Shown: piece after piece, positions 42,526-52,659 of the stretch
How positions within the stretch are numbered: position 1 is the first letter of the stretch
How the letters are laid out: each line of letters opens with the position of its first letter
Assembly: GCA_025991245.1 (NCBI GenBank)
Contig: BQMJ01000043.1
Coordinates: forward strand, 62,001-126,000
Direction of reading: 5' to 3'
DNA: 64,000 nt
DNA from: Galdieria partita
Taxonomy: Eukaryota; Rhodophyta; Bangiophyceae; Galdieriales; Galdieriaceae
Notes under the pieces: model-generated
Seen by the model: the letters and a program-made list of their open reading frames with translations, nothing else
What the model was told of the DNA's origin: nothing
Database searches by the model: none
Program-made: the position numbers and the translations under genes

Positions 42526-44748
42526 ATGGAAAGCTTTGAACACTGCAACTTTTGGCTTCCTTTAACTCGCAATGGAGGCTTACTGGTCTGCTGGGGAGAA
42601 CGAACTCTAAAGTGCTTTCGAAAAAGCTGTGAAAATGAAGATGAAAGGTACCACTGTCAATGTGTTGCTAAAGCAACTTTCTCCTGGCCTCCTTGTTGCG
42701 TCACAAACTTGCAGGTCAACTGGAGGCCAATAGAAAGCACAATCTTGGAGAAGGAGGACCAGCTAAAAGAAGTTGAACATTCCTCTGGTCAAAAGGAACT
42801 AGTTTCCAACAGGATTGCAGTAGAGAACTGTTCGTTCTGTTGTTCGTGTGGAACAAAGTTGCTTGTGCAACGTCACCCAAAACAGCTGTTTGATATTTCT
42901 ATGGTCTACGGTAACTTGGAGGAAGAACACCAGACATTTTCGTTAGAATCTTCCAATCCTACTTTTCATTTTGAGTTACCTATTTCTGGACATTGGTATG
43001 GCGGAGCTCATTCCCTTAGGCAGTTTTGGCCTACCGAACGTGCCTGTTTAGAGTTAGGTCCTTATTATCCTTTTGATAATGGTCCACAAGGTCTTTGTGG
43101 TTTAGTGGATCCTTCTTGGGTTTCATCCGAAGGTCTCGTTCTTTCTGTGGACCCTTTTCATTCCAAGTTTCTTCACATTGGTTTACATTCTCCTAAACAA
43201 CAGAAAGCAGCAAGACAATGGAACATTGGTTTGGAAAACTTTGCCAAAGAATTATTACCTTTGGCTGATTCCAAAGTACAAGGCAACGAATTGTTACAAA
43301 TAGAAGCTAGAAGACAATATGATTTATCTTCTATAACACATCCATTATCCAATTCTTCTACTTTTTATACAGTATGTCCTTGCCTCAACTTTGTCTTAGG
43401 TATAGAAGCCGATGTTCGAAAAGCAACTGAACGACTACTTGACTATTTACCAAAATGTAATAAGAGTAAACCACTTCATGCTCTAATTGAACAACCTATA
43501 TGGACAACTTGGGCAAGATATAAACAAAACATTACTCAAGAAGATGTAGAAAGTTTTGCACAAGAAATTTGTGAAATGGGATATCCACATTCTGTCCTAG
43601 AAATAGACGATCGCTGGTCTCGGAAATATGGCGATTTGCGTTTTGACGAAACTAAATTTCCACATCCAGAAAAGATGGTACAAAAGTTACACAAGTTGGG
43701 TTTTCTAGTTACTCTGTGGATTATTCCATTTGCTGATGAAGACTCAGAAGCAGTTTTAGAAAACGATGCGTCACCTAAAAAATATTTTGTCAGACAAACA
43801 TGCAAAGAAAGTCATTCAAGCGACCAAATATTGAGTACATCATCATTTCGTTGGTGGCAACCAACTACTGTGAAAGCTCTCGATGTCACTAATCCTGAAG
43901 CTTGTGAGTGGTTTTTGGAACAACTTTATCGACTACAAAAGGAATATGGAATAGATGGATTCAAGTTTGATGCAGGAGAGCCTTGTTTTCTTCCACAGCA
44001 TCCAACTTTTCGAGAAACTCTGCATATTCCCGACGAATATACTTTATATTGGAACCGCAATATAGCCTCTAAATTTCCTATTCGAGAAGTGCGAGCAGCT
44101 AGTCGTGGTTGTCAATCTTATGTTTCATTTCTCAGATTATTTGATAAATTTTCAGTATGGGACTTTGATAATGGCTTAGCAAGTATTATTCCTGCAACTT
44201 TGGTGGCAGGCATTGTTGGATATCCGTTTGTTTTGCCTGATATTGTTGGAGGGAATTGCTATGATGATAGACAATTGAATGAGGAGTTATTTGTTCGATG
44301 GTTAGAGTTAAGCTTAGCTATGCCAAGTGTTCAATTATCCGTAGCTCCTTGGCAGTTTAGTGAAGATACGGTGGAGCTATGTAGAGAACTCATTGCAAGC
44401 CGAAAGAAACTTTTGCCATTTATCGATGATGCAATGGAACAGTCATTAACTACAGGTTGGCCTATGATTCGCCCATTATGGTGGACTTGTCCAAAACTCT
44501 CTGAAAGTTGGACAATAGATGATGAGTTTACAGTTGGAGATACCTTACTTGTTGCTCCTGTTATAGTTGCCCATGAGAATCACCGAGATATATGGTTTCC
44601 ACCAGGAACTTGGCAATTTTTTGCTTTGTTAGATAACTATACTATGGATGATAGGATAGAGTATCATGGAGATATTATTGGTCCCTGCTGGCTTAGAAAT
44701 TTTCATACTCCTATTCACATTTTGCCATGTTTTCGTCGTGTTGTGTAG
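42526..44748 (+). CDS. Glycoside hydrolase family 31, MYORG-like
   Basis: A single exon of 740 residues. The ATG at 42526 is the first in the open frame. The catalytic barrel holds IEQPIWTTWARYKQ, VLEIDDRWSRKYGDL, LGFLVTLWIIPFADED, GIDGFKFDAGE with the nucleophile Asp at about residue 482, the acid/base region KFSVWDFDNGL (Asp 546/548), and PFVLPDIVGGN. The KFDAGE and LPDIVGGN segments are those of the MYORG (KIAA1161) branch rather than acid alpha-glucosidases (WIDMNE). Human MYORG is reported as an alpha-galactosidase. Floridoside, the main osmolyte of these algae, is an alpha-galactoside of glycerol, so this enzyme is a candidate for its breakdown; that is inference. The N-terminal half is cysteine-rich. 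Divergent from DUF5107-TPR with 254 bp between start codons. Confidence 0.85.
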   Translation: MESFEHCNFWLPLTRNGGLLVCWGERTLKCFRKSCENEDERYHCQCVAKATFSWPPCCVTNLQVNWRPIESTILEKEDQLKEVEHSSGQKELVSNRIAVENCSFCCSCGTKLLVQRHPKQLFDISMVYGNLEEEHQTFSLESSNPTFHFELPISGHWYGGAHSLRQFWPTERACLELGPYYPFDNGPQGLCGLVDPSWVSSEGLVLSVDPFHSKFLHIGLHSPKQQKAARQWNIGLENFAKELLPLADSKVQGNELLQIEARRQYDLSSITHPLSNSSTFYTVCPCLNFVLGIEADVRKATERLLDYLPKCNKSKPLHALIEQPIWTTWARYKQNITQEDVESFAQEICEMGYPHSVLEIDDRWSRKYGDLRFDETKFPHPEKMVQKLHKLGFLVTLWIIPFADEDSEAVLENDASPKKYFVRQTCKESHSSDQILSTSSFRWWQPTTVKALDVTNPEACEWFLEQLYRLQKEYGIDGFKFDAGEPCFLPQHPTFRETLHIPDEYTLYWNRNIASKFPIREVRAASRGCQSYVSFLRLFDKFSVWDFDNGLASIIPATLVAGIVGYPFVLPDIVGGNCYDDRQLNEELFVRWLELSLAMPSVQLSVAPWQFSEDTVELCRELIASRKKLLPFIDDAMEQSLTTGWPMIRPLWWTCPKLSESWTIDDEFTVGDTLLVAPVIVAHENHRDIWFPPGTWQFFALLDNYTMDDRIEYHGDIIGPCWLRNFHTPIHILPCFRRVV

Positions 44749-45174
44749 TTGGCTCTATTTTAGTGGATTGTGATATGTTTTATTGTAGAAAAGTATTATT
44801 ATTCTAGTTCGAGTTTGGTTTTGGTAAGGTTTCTTTGATTTCTTGTCTTTTTAGTAAAGGTCGGCGCTTGTAAAGTCTGTTTAGACAAAATAGTCTTTGG
44901 TTTATCTACCAAATATTCTCTTGTCCATCAGAAGGAAGAGATATGTTATATGGAAGCTATAGGTGCACAATAGAAGACACTATTGACTGTTTTCTTTACG
45001 AGTCTCAATAAACTCACAGGATTATTAACACCTTTTTGTAGGCTTCAGAGAATACATCATCCAGCATATTGTAACCCAAATACTGTTTCGTGAGAGAGGA
45101 GAAGCCGTTCATTTGTTTGTGGACGGAAACTTCCGAATGCATCAGCCAATTGAGATTTTAGATATTGGAAGGGA
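44749..45174. other. Gene-free stretch, about 425 bp
   Basis: T-rich sequence between the GH31 stop and the proposed start of the next plus-strand gene. Nothing recognisable; it should hold a 3' UTR and a promoter, and might contain an unseen first exon of the downstream gene. Confidence 0.5.
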
Positions 45175-45978
45175 ATGCAGCCATCCTCGAAGAGACCGTT
45201 TCGTGTTTCTACTTTGGTGAGTATTATCAATCGAATCAAGGAACTTGTGTTGAAGGATAATGAATAACAGGCACCTTTTGAGACAGAATCTTTCGAAGTT
45301 TCATGTGAGCCAAAGCACGTGTCGTTGACTTTTGAGTTCAATCCTAAGCAGCCCAGTTTCGAAACACAGTTTGTGTATTCCTTGCAAGCTAAATCCAAAC
45401 TTTATGCTTGTTACAACTTTGAGAGAGAACGCTTCCGTTATTTCGGTGCCGATCAACGGTTTCAGGCTTTCGACAAGGACAATTTTGTCCGTCTATCGTA
45501 TTTCCCACCCAAAAATGCGTTGAGTGCTAGTTATTACATTCAAGCGGATGAGAAAAACAAAGTATCAGCACATATTTGGTTCCATGATATTTCGAATCGT
45601 GGATTGGGAAAACGAGAGGAACGTTTAGAACTGCAAAGCAATTTGGAAGGCAACGACGCTTTGCGCATCCGTTATGACGTGCAAAAGAAAGTGACGAATA
45701 TAAAACTTACACACGAATTAAACTCTCGTATGTTGTTAGAAGGCGAATATTCCTATTTCTCGAAAGATTCGCAAGCTGCTGCTGTGTCGGTCACTAAGCA
45801 GATGGATCAAGACAACTTGATCAAAGCAGGTGCAGATTGGCGTAACCGAAAGTATTTATTAGAATGGACGAGTCATACTGGAGATGGTCCTTGGGTTGTT
45901 AAGAGTGCTTTGGGCTTTCAACAGTCACTTCGAGACTTTGATATTCAGCTGAAACGTAAGGTTTCCTTTCAACTTTAA
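45175..45978 (+). CDS. Beta-strand-rich protein, possible outer-envelope/outer-membrane barrel
   Basis: Two exons, 45175-45216 and 45271-45978, with a 54-bp phase-0 intron, encode 249 residues. I do not recognise the family with certainty. From residue 25 on, the sequence shows a regular succession of short amphipathic strands with alternating aromatic/aliphatic and polar residues (SKLYACYNFERERFRYFG, LSASYYIQADEKNKVSAHIW, MLLEGEYSYFSK), and it ends in an aromatic-hydrophobic residue pattern VSFQL. This is what a membrane beta-barrel of a plastid or mitochondrial outer membrane looks like; OEP24-type envelope pores are the nearest comparison I can think of. No signal peptide is present, as expected for such barrels. 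The tiny first exon (MQPSSKRPFRVSTL) depends on the splice and may be preceded by others. Confidence 0.5.
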
Positions 45979-46013
45979 AATTTTACAATAAATTGTTGAG
46001 ATTGTCTTTGGTG

Positions 46014-47097
46014 ATGATGGCTTTGGCTTTTCAGTCTTTGTTATCAGGAACGAAGTGGAAGGCATTGATTAATTATAATAAGTGTAGAGAGAAACAACCA
46101 TTTTGTTTATATTGCCACAAATACCCTTGTATTTTGGAAAGGAGCAGAAAGAATAGTTCTGTTGTTCAATCACTTTTTCTAAACATGTCACGAGCGGAGA
46201 CACTAGGAAAAATCAATTATTCCGTTACAGAGTCGCAGAAAAACAAGTATGTACTTATCCAGTATCAGCCTCCAGCGAAATATTTTCGATCAGGACAAGA
46301 TTTATTTTACACCGGTGGATTCAACAACTGGAATGGCGTTGACAATCCCTTGATATTACCTTTGAGACAAAAGGTTGGGAAAATAATTTGCCTTTTTTAT
46401 GAATAATTCTGATTAACTGTGGCTTCTCCAGAAGGAAGAAATGTATGAAGTATGTGTCCCTTTGCCGGAAGGTTCACTCAGTCTAGAGTTTGCGTTTACT
46501 GATGGTGTGGTTTATGACACAAATAATGGTGCCTTTTATCATATTCCATTGGAGCAGCTTTGCACAGAAGAAGAAAATAGTCAACTTGTGGCAGAAAAAA
46601 TTTCGCAAAATACAAAATTATCCGAGCTAGACCCTCTCAAAGTTAGTCTGTAAACGGATTGATTCATTCGAGTCTACTGACTTGGTCTTCAGATTCCAGA
46701 AGGTCCCACAAGATATACTGCAGATGAAGAAATAGCACTTCGTAAAGCTCGAGCGGAGGCAACGGCTGTTGGTGAGTCAATGGGTTTATCCAACGTACTT
46801 GTATGAACAAAATGAGAAAACATTCCATATGAATAATGTTGTTTTTTGTAGATGACTGAAGCTAGAAGAGAGTTTGAATGTTTTGATACTCGCATGTCAG
46901 GTTGGATTAGTCGTACAGAAGCAAAAAAGTGTATAGAACGTTTAGGATTTGAAATAAGCGATAAAGAATTTCAGGAGTTGATGTTAGCTTGCAAAGAATA
47001 TTCACACAATGAAGATATGGAAAATATCCATATTACTGAGTTTATCTATATATATGGATCGTTGGAACTTCGAAATGAAGGACTACAAATATTATAG
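46014..47097 (+). CDS. Starch-binding CBM53 domain joined to an EF-hand-like domain
   Basis: Four exons, 46014-46373, 46432-46641, 46693-46767 and 46852-47097, with introns of 58, 51 and 84 bp, give 296 residues. Residues about 75-165 form a CBM53 module (LFYTGGFNNWNG, then VYDTNNGAFYHIPL), the starch-binding type found repeated in plant starch synthase III. An acidic linker leads to an EF-hand-like helix-loop-helix (FDTRMSGWISRTE) followed by a second helix pair. The loop has Asp at position 1 and Glu at 12 but lacks the acidic residues at 3 and 5, so calcium binding is doubtful. No catalytic domain is present. The third intron uses a weak donor (GTTGGT); the better GTGAGT four bases later would bring an immediate stop. 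Red algal starch is cytosolic, so this may be a cytosolic starch-associated regulator. Confidence 0.65.
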
Positions 47098-47173
47098 TCC
47101 AATGCGGACTGATGGGAACATCCAAAAAGTCGTTTTCAATAAAGATCGGTAATTGACGTTTATTTTTGATGTA

Positions 47174-48754
47174 TTAAGATATTTGTCTTTCGAATCTTTC
47201 TTCTAGTTTGGATACTCTTTGAGTAATAAGGTCCATTTTGATCTCTAATTCCTGAATGGCACGATCCAACTTTTCTTGCATTTGTACAGAAAATTTTATC
47301 AAAATGGAATCTATGTACTCATCTGAAGTTTGTTGATTTCTATCATCCATCTTTGACTTTGTATCTTTTCGATAGACTGTATCAGATAAACTGAGCCTCT
47401 CATTGTTGTGAATACGAGAATCTTGTGTAGAGTTTGTATCCAACGTTTTCTGACTTCGACTCATAGAGTCTTCCACGACTCTCTTACGTGAAGCACGCTT
47501 TGGAGAATCCTTTTCTATACTATTCTTTGTACCACTTTCACTGCTTTCTGTACTTTCCATATCATTTTCTTGTTGAGAAGCTTCCAACTCTGCGATTTCA
47601 ACATCGGAATCCGTCTCCATGGGTGAACTACCTGCCTTTGAGAGACTTTCACCAGCAACCTCTCCCATTGTTAATGAATAACTAATCTTGGGGTTCTTCA
47701 GAGAACTATTCTCCAAGCCATAAGTTTGTGCAATGCTATCTGACTGCCTTTTCAAAGTCATACGAGGTCTCACTGGCTTCAGAGGTGCAATTTCGGAGTC
47801 ATCTGGAAAGGCATTAGGATCAACTTTGACAATTTCTTCGCTTTCATATAATGCCTTGAGTTCTTCATCGGGAAGAACATCTCTATTGCCCTGTTTACCA
47901 CCAAAGCCTGTACGAACCTCTCTTAAGCACTTACAACTTCCCAATATCCCAGCAGTTGTAAATACACTTCCATTATAATAGCAAAAGTTCCCAATTCCTT
48001 TATATGCCTTCAACTTCACCATCTTAAAATTGGAACCGTGAAGAAATGCAACCCATTGAGAAACAGTCCAATCATGACCTTCACTACGATTCAACTCCTC
48101 AACAAACCAATCGATCTTATGCCTTCTAGTGTAAAACAGACGACATATCGTGAGAACAGACTCTTCCAAGCGCTTATACCGTACTTTGGGAACTTTAGCA
48201 GAACTATATATTGCAAGAAAAGAACACCTGCGAACCAAGTCGTCAAACTGTTCCTTTGTCAGGAAAGGTCCTTTATCGACATTTTTTTCATCTCCTGGTT
48301 CATTTTGAATATTTGGAACTTCTGTTTTGTTCAAATTGCCCTCTACAGCACCTCCCGCTTTGCTAAAAACAGTTGGAACGGTTGACTCCGACTTGTATAA
48401 CGATAAATCACCTGAAACCTCATTTTTATGAACTAAGGAAGAATCCAGACGATCTGCGGTGGCGGTTGTGGAACTCAAATAAATGGGAGCCTTATTATCC
48501 TGAATATTTTTGTCACTTTCACCGACACCAGATACCTTTTCAGAATAAAAATCAAGCCCAAACTTGGAAACATCCATAGGTTGCACTTTCTGCTGCGAGG
48601 GAGTCTGTTGGTGATTGCCTTCTGCAACGGATGAAGTGACAGTTACTTTGCTAGTGACTTGAGGTGCAAGAGCGCCACTGGAGGCAGATGTCTCCCTATT
48701 GGTCTTTTCCCTGTTTACATCCTCAGAAAAGGAATCTTTTGTTAAAGAAGCCAT
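47174..48754 (-). CDS. Unrecognised protein with disordered flanks and C-terminal coiled coil
   Basis: A single exon of 526 residues that I cannot assign. Residues 1-170 are Ser/Thr/Lys/Glu-rich and likely disordered. A folded core at about 170-310 (FLTKEQFDDLVRRCSFL, then WFVEELNRSEGHDWT and FLHGSNFKMVKLKAYKGIG) has several conserved-looking Trp, Phe and Cys residues. Next comes another acidic, serine-rich region with a basic patch (SPKRASRKRVVEDS) that could be a nuclear localisation signal. The last 60 residues are a clear coiled coil (MQEKLDRAIQELEIKMDL). The whole suggests a nuclear, multimeric factor, but no function can be given. Start ATG at 48754; a stop lies close upstream in frame. 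Confidence 0.7.
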   Translation of the reverse strand: MASLTKDSFSEDVNREKTNRETSASSGALAPQVTSKVTVTSSVAEGNHQQTPSQQKVQPMDVSKFGLDFYSEKVSGVGESDKNIQDNKAPIYLSSTTATADRLDSSLVHKNEVSGDLSLYKSESTVPTVFSKAGGAVEGNLNKTEVPNIQNEPGDEKNVDKGPFLTKEQFDDLVRRCSFLAIYSSAKVPKVRYKRLEESVLTICRLFYTRRHKIDWFVEELNRSEGHDWTVSQWVAFLHGSNFKMVKLKAYKGIGNFCYYNGSVFTTAGILGSCKCLREVRTGFGGKQGNRDVLPDEELKALYESEEIVKVDPNAFPDDSEIAPLKPVRPRMTLKRQSDSIAQTYGLENSSLKNPKISYSLTMGEVAGESLSKAGSSPMETDSDVEIAELEASQQENDMESTESSESGTKNSIEKDSPKRASRKRVVEDSMSRSQKTLDTNSTQDSRIHNNERLSLSDTVYRKDTKSKMDDRNQQTSDEYIDSILIKFSVQMQEKLDRAIQELEIKMDLITQRVSKLEERFERQIS

Positions 48755-48866
48755 AAAAGAGGTGTTTCAGTTACTTAAAACTGCCATAAAGAGACCTCTG
48801 AACAATGTCTCAAAGAAACTCGACAGAATCTACTTTCACTAGTCATCACACAAAAGTTTCAATTTC

Positions 48867-49594
48867 CTAAAGGAATTTCTCATTCGATTCATTTTCATTT
48901 TTGGCCTTTTTCTGTTTCTCGTCTTGTAGCTGAAACAGTTCCAAATACAGAGCATCTCTTCTCGCCCGTAGTCTTTCCAGTTCTTTATCTTCTCCAATCA
49001 AATGATGGTAAAGACGTAATAAATAAAATTCACTTTCAGTTTCTGCACCTTGCTCCCAACGGTAAACTATGTGGTCACGAGCACTCTCCAGTCCCCTCAA
49101 CGCCAATAAGCCAATGGAACTTGCACAGACTCCTGCGATAAAGGAGCGAGTCGGTGATACAGTTTCTCGAAACCGCAACAGGCCATAAAACCAACCCGAA
49201 AACCCACCAGCAAAGAACGTACTCCAAATTGTTTCTCGGCCTTTAAGACGATCACAAACTTCTTTTAAAGCAAAGAAGTGAAAAGAAACCAAAGTTAGAC
49301 GTGAAACACTTCTCAACAACTCAGGAACAAGCGGTTTTTCATAGTAGACAGCTCGACCGGTGCCAATAACAACACCCAACACAGCTATCAAGGAGAATTC
49401 TTCAGTCCAAAAACTCCTCGGGACTGTTCAGCGTACATACCTCCAGAAGAAGAACGTGTGCAAACTTTTTGTATAGACTCCCGATGAATCGTGACTATTT
49501 GGCTAAAGAAATTGGAAAATACAGGTCTTTGGTTTGCTTCGGTATCAGCGGTTGTCAGTGTAAAACCCTTTTCTTCTTCACCATCGGAATCCAT
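48867..49594 (-). CDS. TIM17/22/23-family-like membrane protein
   Basis: Two exons on the minus strand, 49441-49594 and 48867-49384, with a 56-bp phase-1 intron, encode 223 residues. The start is the ATG at 49594. The splice produces SGAVLGVVIGTGRAV, the glycine-rich first helix typical of the Tim17/Tim22/Tim23/PRAT fold; it is followed by FFALKEVCDRLKGRET, a family-like segment with a charged turn, and a third helix with FAGGFSGWFYGLLRF. The C-terminal 60 residues are a charged helix (KELERLRARRDALYLELF). PRAT proteins are preprotein or amino-acid translocases of mitochondrial inner and plastid envelope membranes; which one this is cannot be told. The assignment rests on helix pattern and glycine spacing. 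Confidence 0.6.
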
Positions 49595-49997
49595 AACAGG
49601 AAGGATTGAATACAAGAATACTTTAAAACAAACTCCAACCTATACTGTGAACAAGAAACAGGCGTCTACTGAACGGTTCCTACTCGAACAGACAATACAA
49701 AACAATTCGTTCTCACCAATTCATTGTCCATTTAGCTTAAAGCTTCCCCTTAGCTACTTGGTTAGTTGCCTGCGAGGGTTTGTAACAAGGGCTTGTTGTT
49801 CCTTGAGTTGAAATAACTCCCTTATATTTACTTTGAACAATAAAATCTTTATACTCTTTCATTACTATGAATACAAATGTCTTTGCAAAAGTTTTCAAGC
49901 TTATTAGGATTCTCAAGAGTATTATTAGAAAAGAGTGATTGGAATAGAATTTGGCGGGAAATTGAAAAATATTCATTTTCACAAAACTTTTTGTGCG
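49595..49997. promoter_or_regulatory. Divergent spacer, TIM17-like / MCM7
   Basis: About 400 bp between divergent start codons. The MCM7 frame stays open 63 bp upstream of its first ATG, but without a start codon. No other gene, repeat or RNA recognised. Elements controlling both genes should be here. Confidence 0.5.
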
Positions 49998-52528
49998 ATG
50001 GTTCAGAATATGTTAGCTGCGCATCTTCCCGTCCTTTTAAAACCCTACAATCAATATAAGAATGACTTGATACAGTTTCTTCAGAATTTTCGAGTTGTAA
50101 ACGATGAAAGTATGTATAGCTACAACCTGGGACCTTATACGAGCGAAGGAACAGGAGTATCTGGTACAGAGAGCTCCCCACAAGATTCGGAAGAAAGTAG
50201 TTTGCTTCCTACGTCTTCTCTTACCACTAACGAACAAATGCCTCACAAATATATGCTTCAAATACAAGAAATTGCAAATCGAACGAGAAATGCTTTGAGT
50301 ATTGAGCTGGATGACATCATTGCTGAAGGACGAGAGGAACTTGCTCAAGCTATAACAATCAATACTTTGCGCTTTATTGAAATTGCATCACAAGCAGTGG
50401 ATGAAATCCTAAGGACTCTAAAACCTCAGCAACCCATAGTCAAGGACCAGTTTGATATCGTAATAGAACAGTATATGCAGTTAGAGAGTGATTATAGAGG
50501 AACTCATGTAATGAATGATGAATCTGCGTTAGGACCCGCTGAATTGAATCCACGAGTTATGGCTGAATTGGATCCTCTCAATGCTCCTATCGAAGATCAA
50601 CAGAACAAGATACCAGCTCAACTTGTAAGAAGATACGAAATTCATTTCATTCCAGCTACCAATATTAAACCATTATCTATAAGAGAGATAACTGCTGCTG
50701 ATATTGGTCATTTGGTTAAAATCAAGGGACTTGTTGTCAGAGTATTAGACGTCAAGCCTCGAGTTGTTGTTGCCTGTTATAGTTGCGAGTCTTGTGGTTT
50801 CCAAGCTTTCCAACAAGTCAATTCTCGAAAGTTCATGCCACTCGTGACTTGTCCCAGTGCAGAATGTCGCACCAACAGAAAGTCTGGGGAACTCTATCTT
50901 AACATGCGAGGAACCAAATTTGTAAAATATCAAGAAATAAGGCTACAGGAAACTGCAGATCAGGTTCCCGTTGGACATATACCTCGTGCCGTGACTTTGC
51001 AGCTTTTAGGTGAAGTGGCCAAACAGTGCTCTGCAGGAGACTTGGTAACAGTTTGTGGCGTCTTTCTCCCAACTCCCCAAACAGGCTTCCATTCTTTTCA
51101 TGCAGGTCTCGTTGCTGACACTTTTCTTCAAGGAATGCACATAGAACGTAACAAAAAAACATATGAGGAATTCATTCCTTCGGTTGAAGTTGACAATCAA
51201 GTGCTTGAACTATCCAAAGATGCTCAAGTATATGAGCTCTTGGCAAAATCTATTGCTCCTGAAATATACGGTCACTTGGATGTCAAAAAGGCTCTATTAT
51301 TACTCATGGTTGGAGCACCTCTTCGAAGATTCCAAGATGGAGTTCGATTGAGAGGTGACATTCATGTCTGCCTTATGGGTGACCCTGGCGTAGCCAAGTC
51401 TCAGTTGTTGAAACATATTGCAACTATAACGCCACGTGGAGTATATACCACAGGAAAAGGCTCTTCAGGAGTGGGTCTTACTGCAGCAGTGTTGCGAGAT
51501 CCACTTACCAATGAATTGATGTTAGAAGGTGGAGCGTTGGTTATTGCGGATATGGGAGTTGCCTGTATTGATGAATTTGATAAGATGGATGAAGTCGATA
51601 GAACCGCCATTCATGAAGTGATGGAACAGCAAGTATGAGAATTCCTTTAATATTTTTGCACTTTGCTTACATATATTGATTATTTAGACTGTTTCTATAG
51701 CCAAGGCAGGCATCACAACCACACTCAATGCCAGAGCCGCTGTTTTAGCAGCAGCCAATCCTGCTTACGGTCGTTACAACAAGAAAAAGACACCTTCTCA
51801 AAATATCAATTTACCACCGGCACTCTTATCTCGTTTTGATTTGCTGTTTCTGTTGATCGATACTCCTAGTGAAACTCAAGATTTTCAATTAGCAAAGCAT
51901 GTAACTTATGTACATCGAGTTGGTAAACATCCTGAAGATGATTTTCATCCCGTGGATCCTCAGCTAATTCGTGCCTATGTAGCCAAGGCTAAAAGATACA
52001 ATCCTGTTATTCCAAGTGTCGTGTCGAAGTATGTTGTCAATAACTATGTAGCAATGAGAGATAAGGAAAAGAAAGCTGGTGAATGGGCAGAAAATTACAC
52101 TTCAGCAAGAACTCTTCTAAGTATTCTTCGCTTAAGTCAAGCGCTAGCAAGAATTCGTTTTAGCAATTTTGTAGAACATGCCGATGTTGACGAGGCCATT
52201 CGCCTGTTAGAGTCAAGCAAATCTTCGTTGAGAGAGGTATGGGTTGTCATTGCGAAATTTTTGAAGGAAGTTCTAAAGAATCTTTTGGTTTTAGGAGCAC
52301 CATAGCAAAAATTATAATGTTGACCCTGTTGCAGAAATTTATCGCCACGTCTGCGAAGCAATACATGGCATGGAAGGAACATCTGAAGCTGTCTTATCAG
52401 ATGTGGAAAGACAAATACTAGGAAGAGGCTATTCTCATGACCAATGGACTAAATGCCTCGAAGAATATGAACAATTGAATATTTGGATGATTGATAGAAA
52501 CCTCGACAAAATAAGATTGGTTGCGTAA
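49998..52528 (+). CDS. MCM7: Replicative helicase subunit MCM7
   Basis: Three exons, 49998-51632, 51688-52236 and 52295-52528, with introns of 55 and 58 bp, encode 805 residues, a little longer than usual. MCM7 is one of six subunits of the MCM2-7 helicase. Seen: a zinc-finger-like CYSCESCGFQ...TCPSAEC at about residue 255-295, Walker A GDPGVAKSQLL, GKGSSGVGLTAAVLRD, Walker B VACIDEFDKMDE, the splice-spanning EVMEQQTVSIAKAGI, and the arginine finger LPPALLSRFDLLF. The order YTTGKGSS...EGGALVIAD and ANPAYGRYN fit MCM7 rather than other MCMs. The start is the first ATG before the conserved N-terminal helix; an extra upstream exon cannot be excluded. The last exon continues the C-terminal helices after SSLRE. 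Confidence 0.94.
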
Positions 52529-52659
52529 ACAACGAGAAACGATAAGACCCTTGTACTTTACAACTATTGGATTTCCATACTGAAATGCCAAGTAAATCTT
52601 ATGTGTTCAATATCAGAAACAGGAAGCTTTTCCTCCTCTTGTCTTTAGTTTCTGGAGCT

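Noticed and set aside
45057-45398. Minus-strand frame of 113 codons
   Set aside because: Antisense to the start of the beta-rich gene, with no domain and no start context; a shadow frame.
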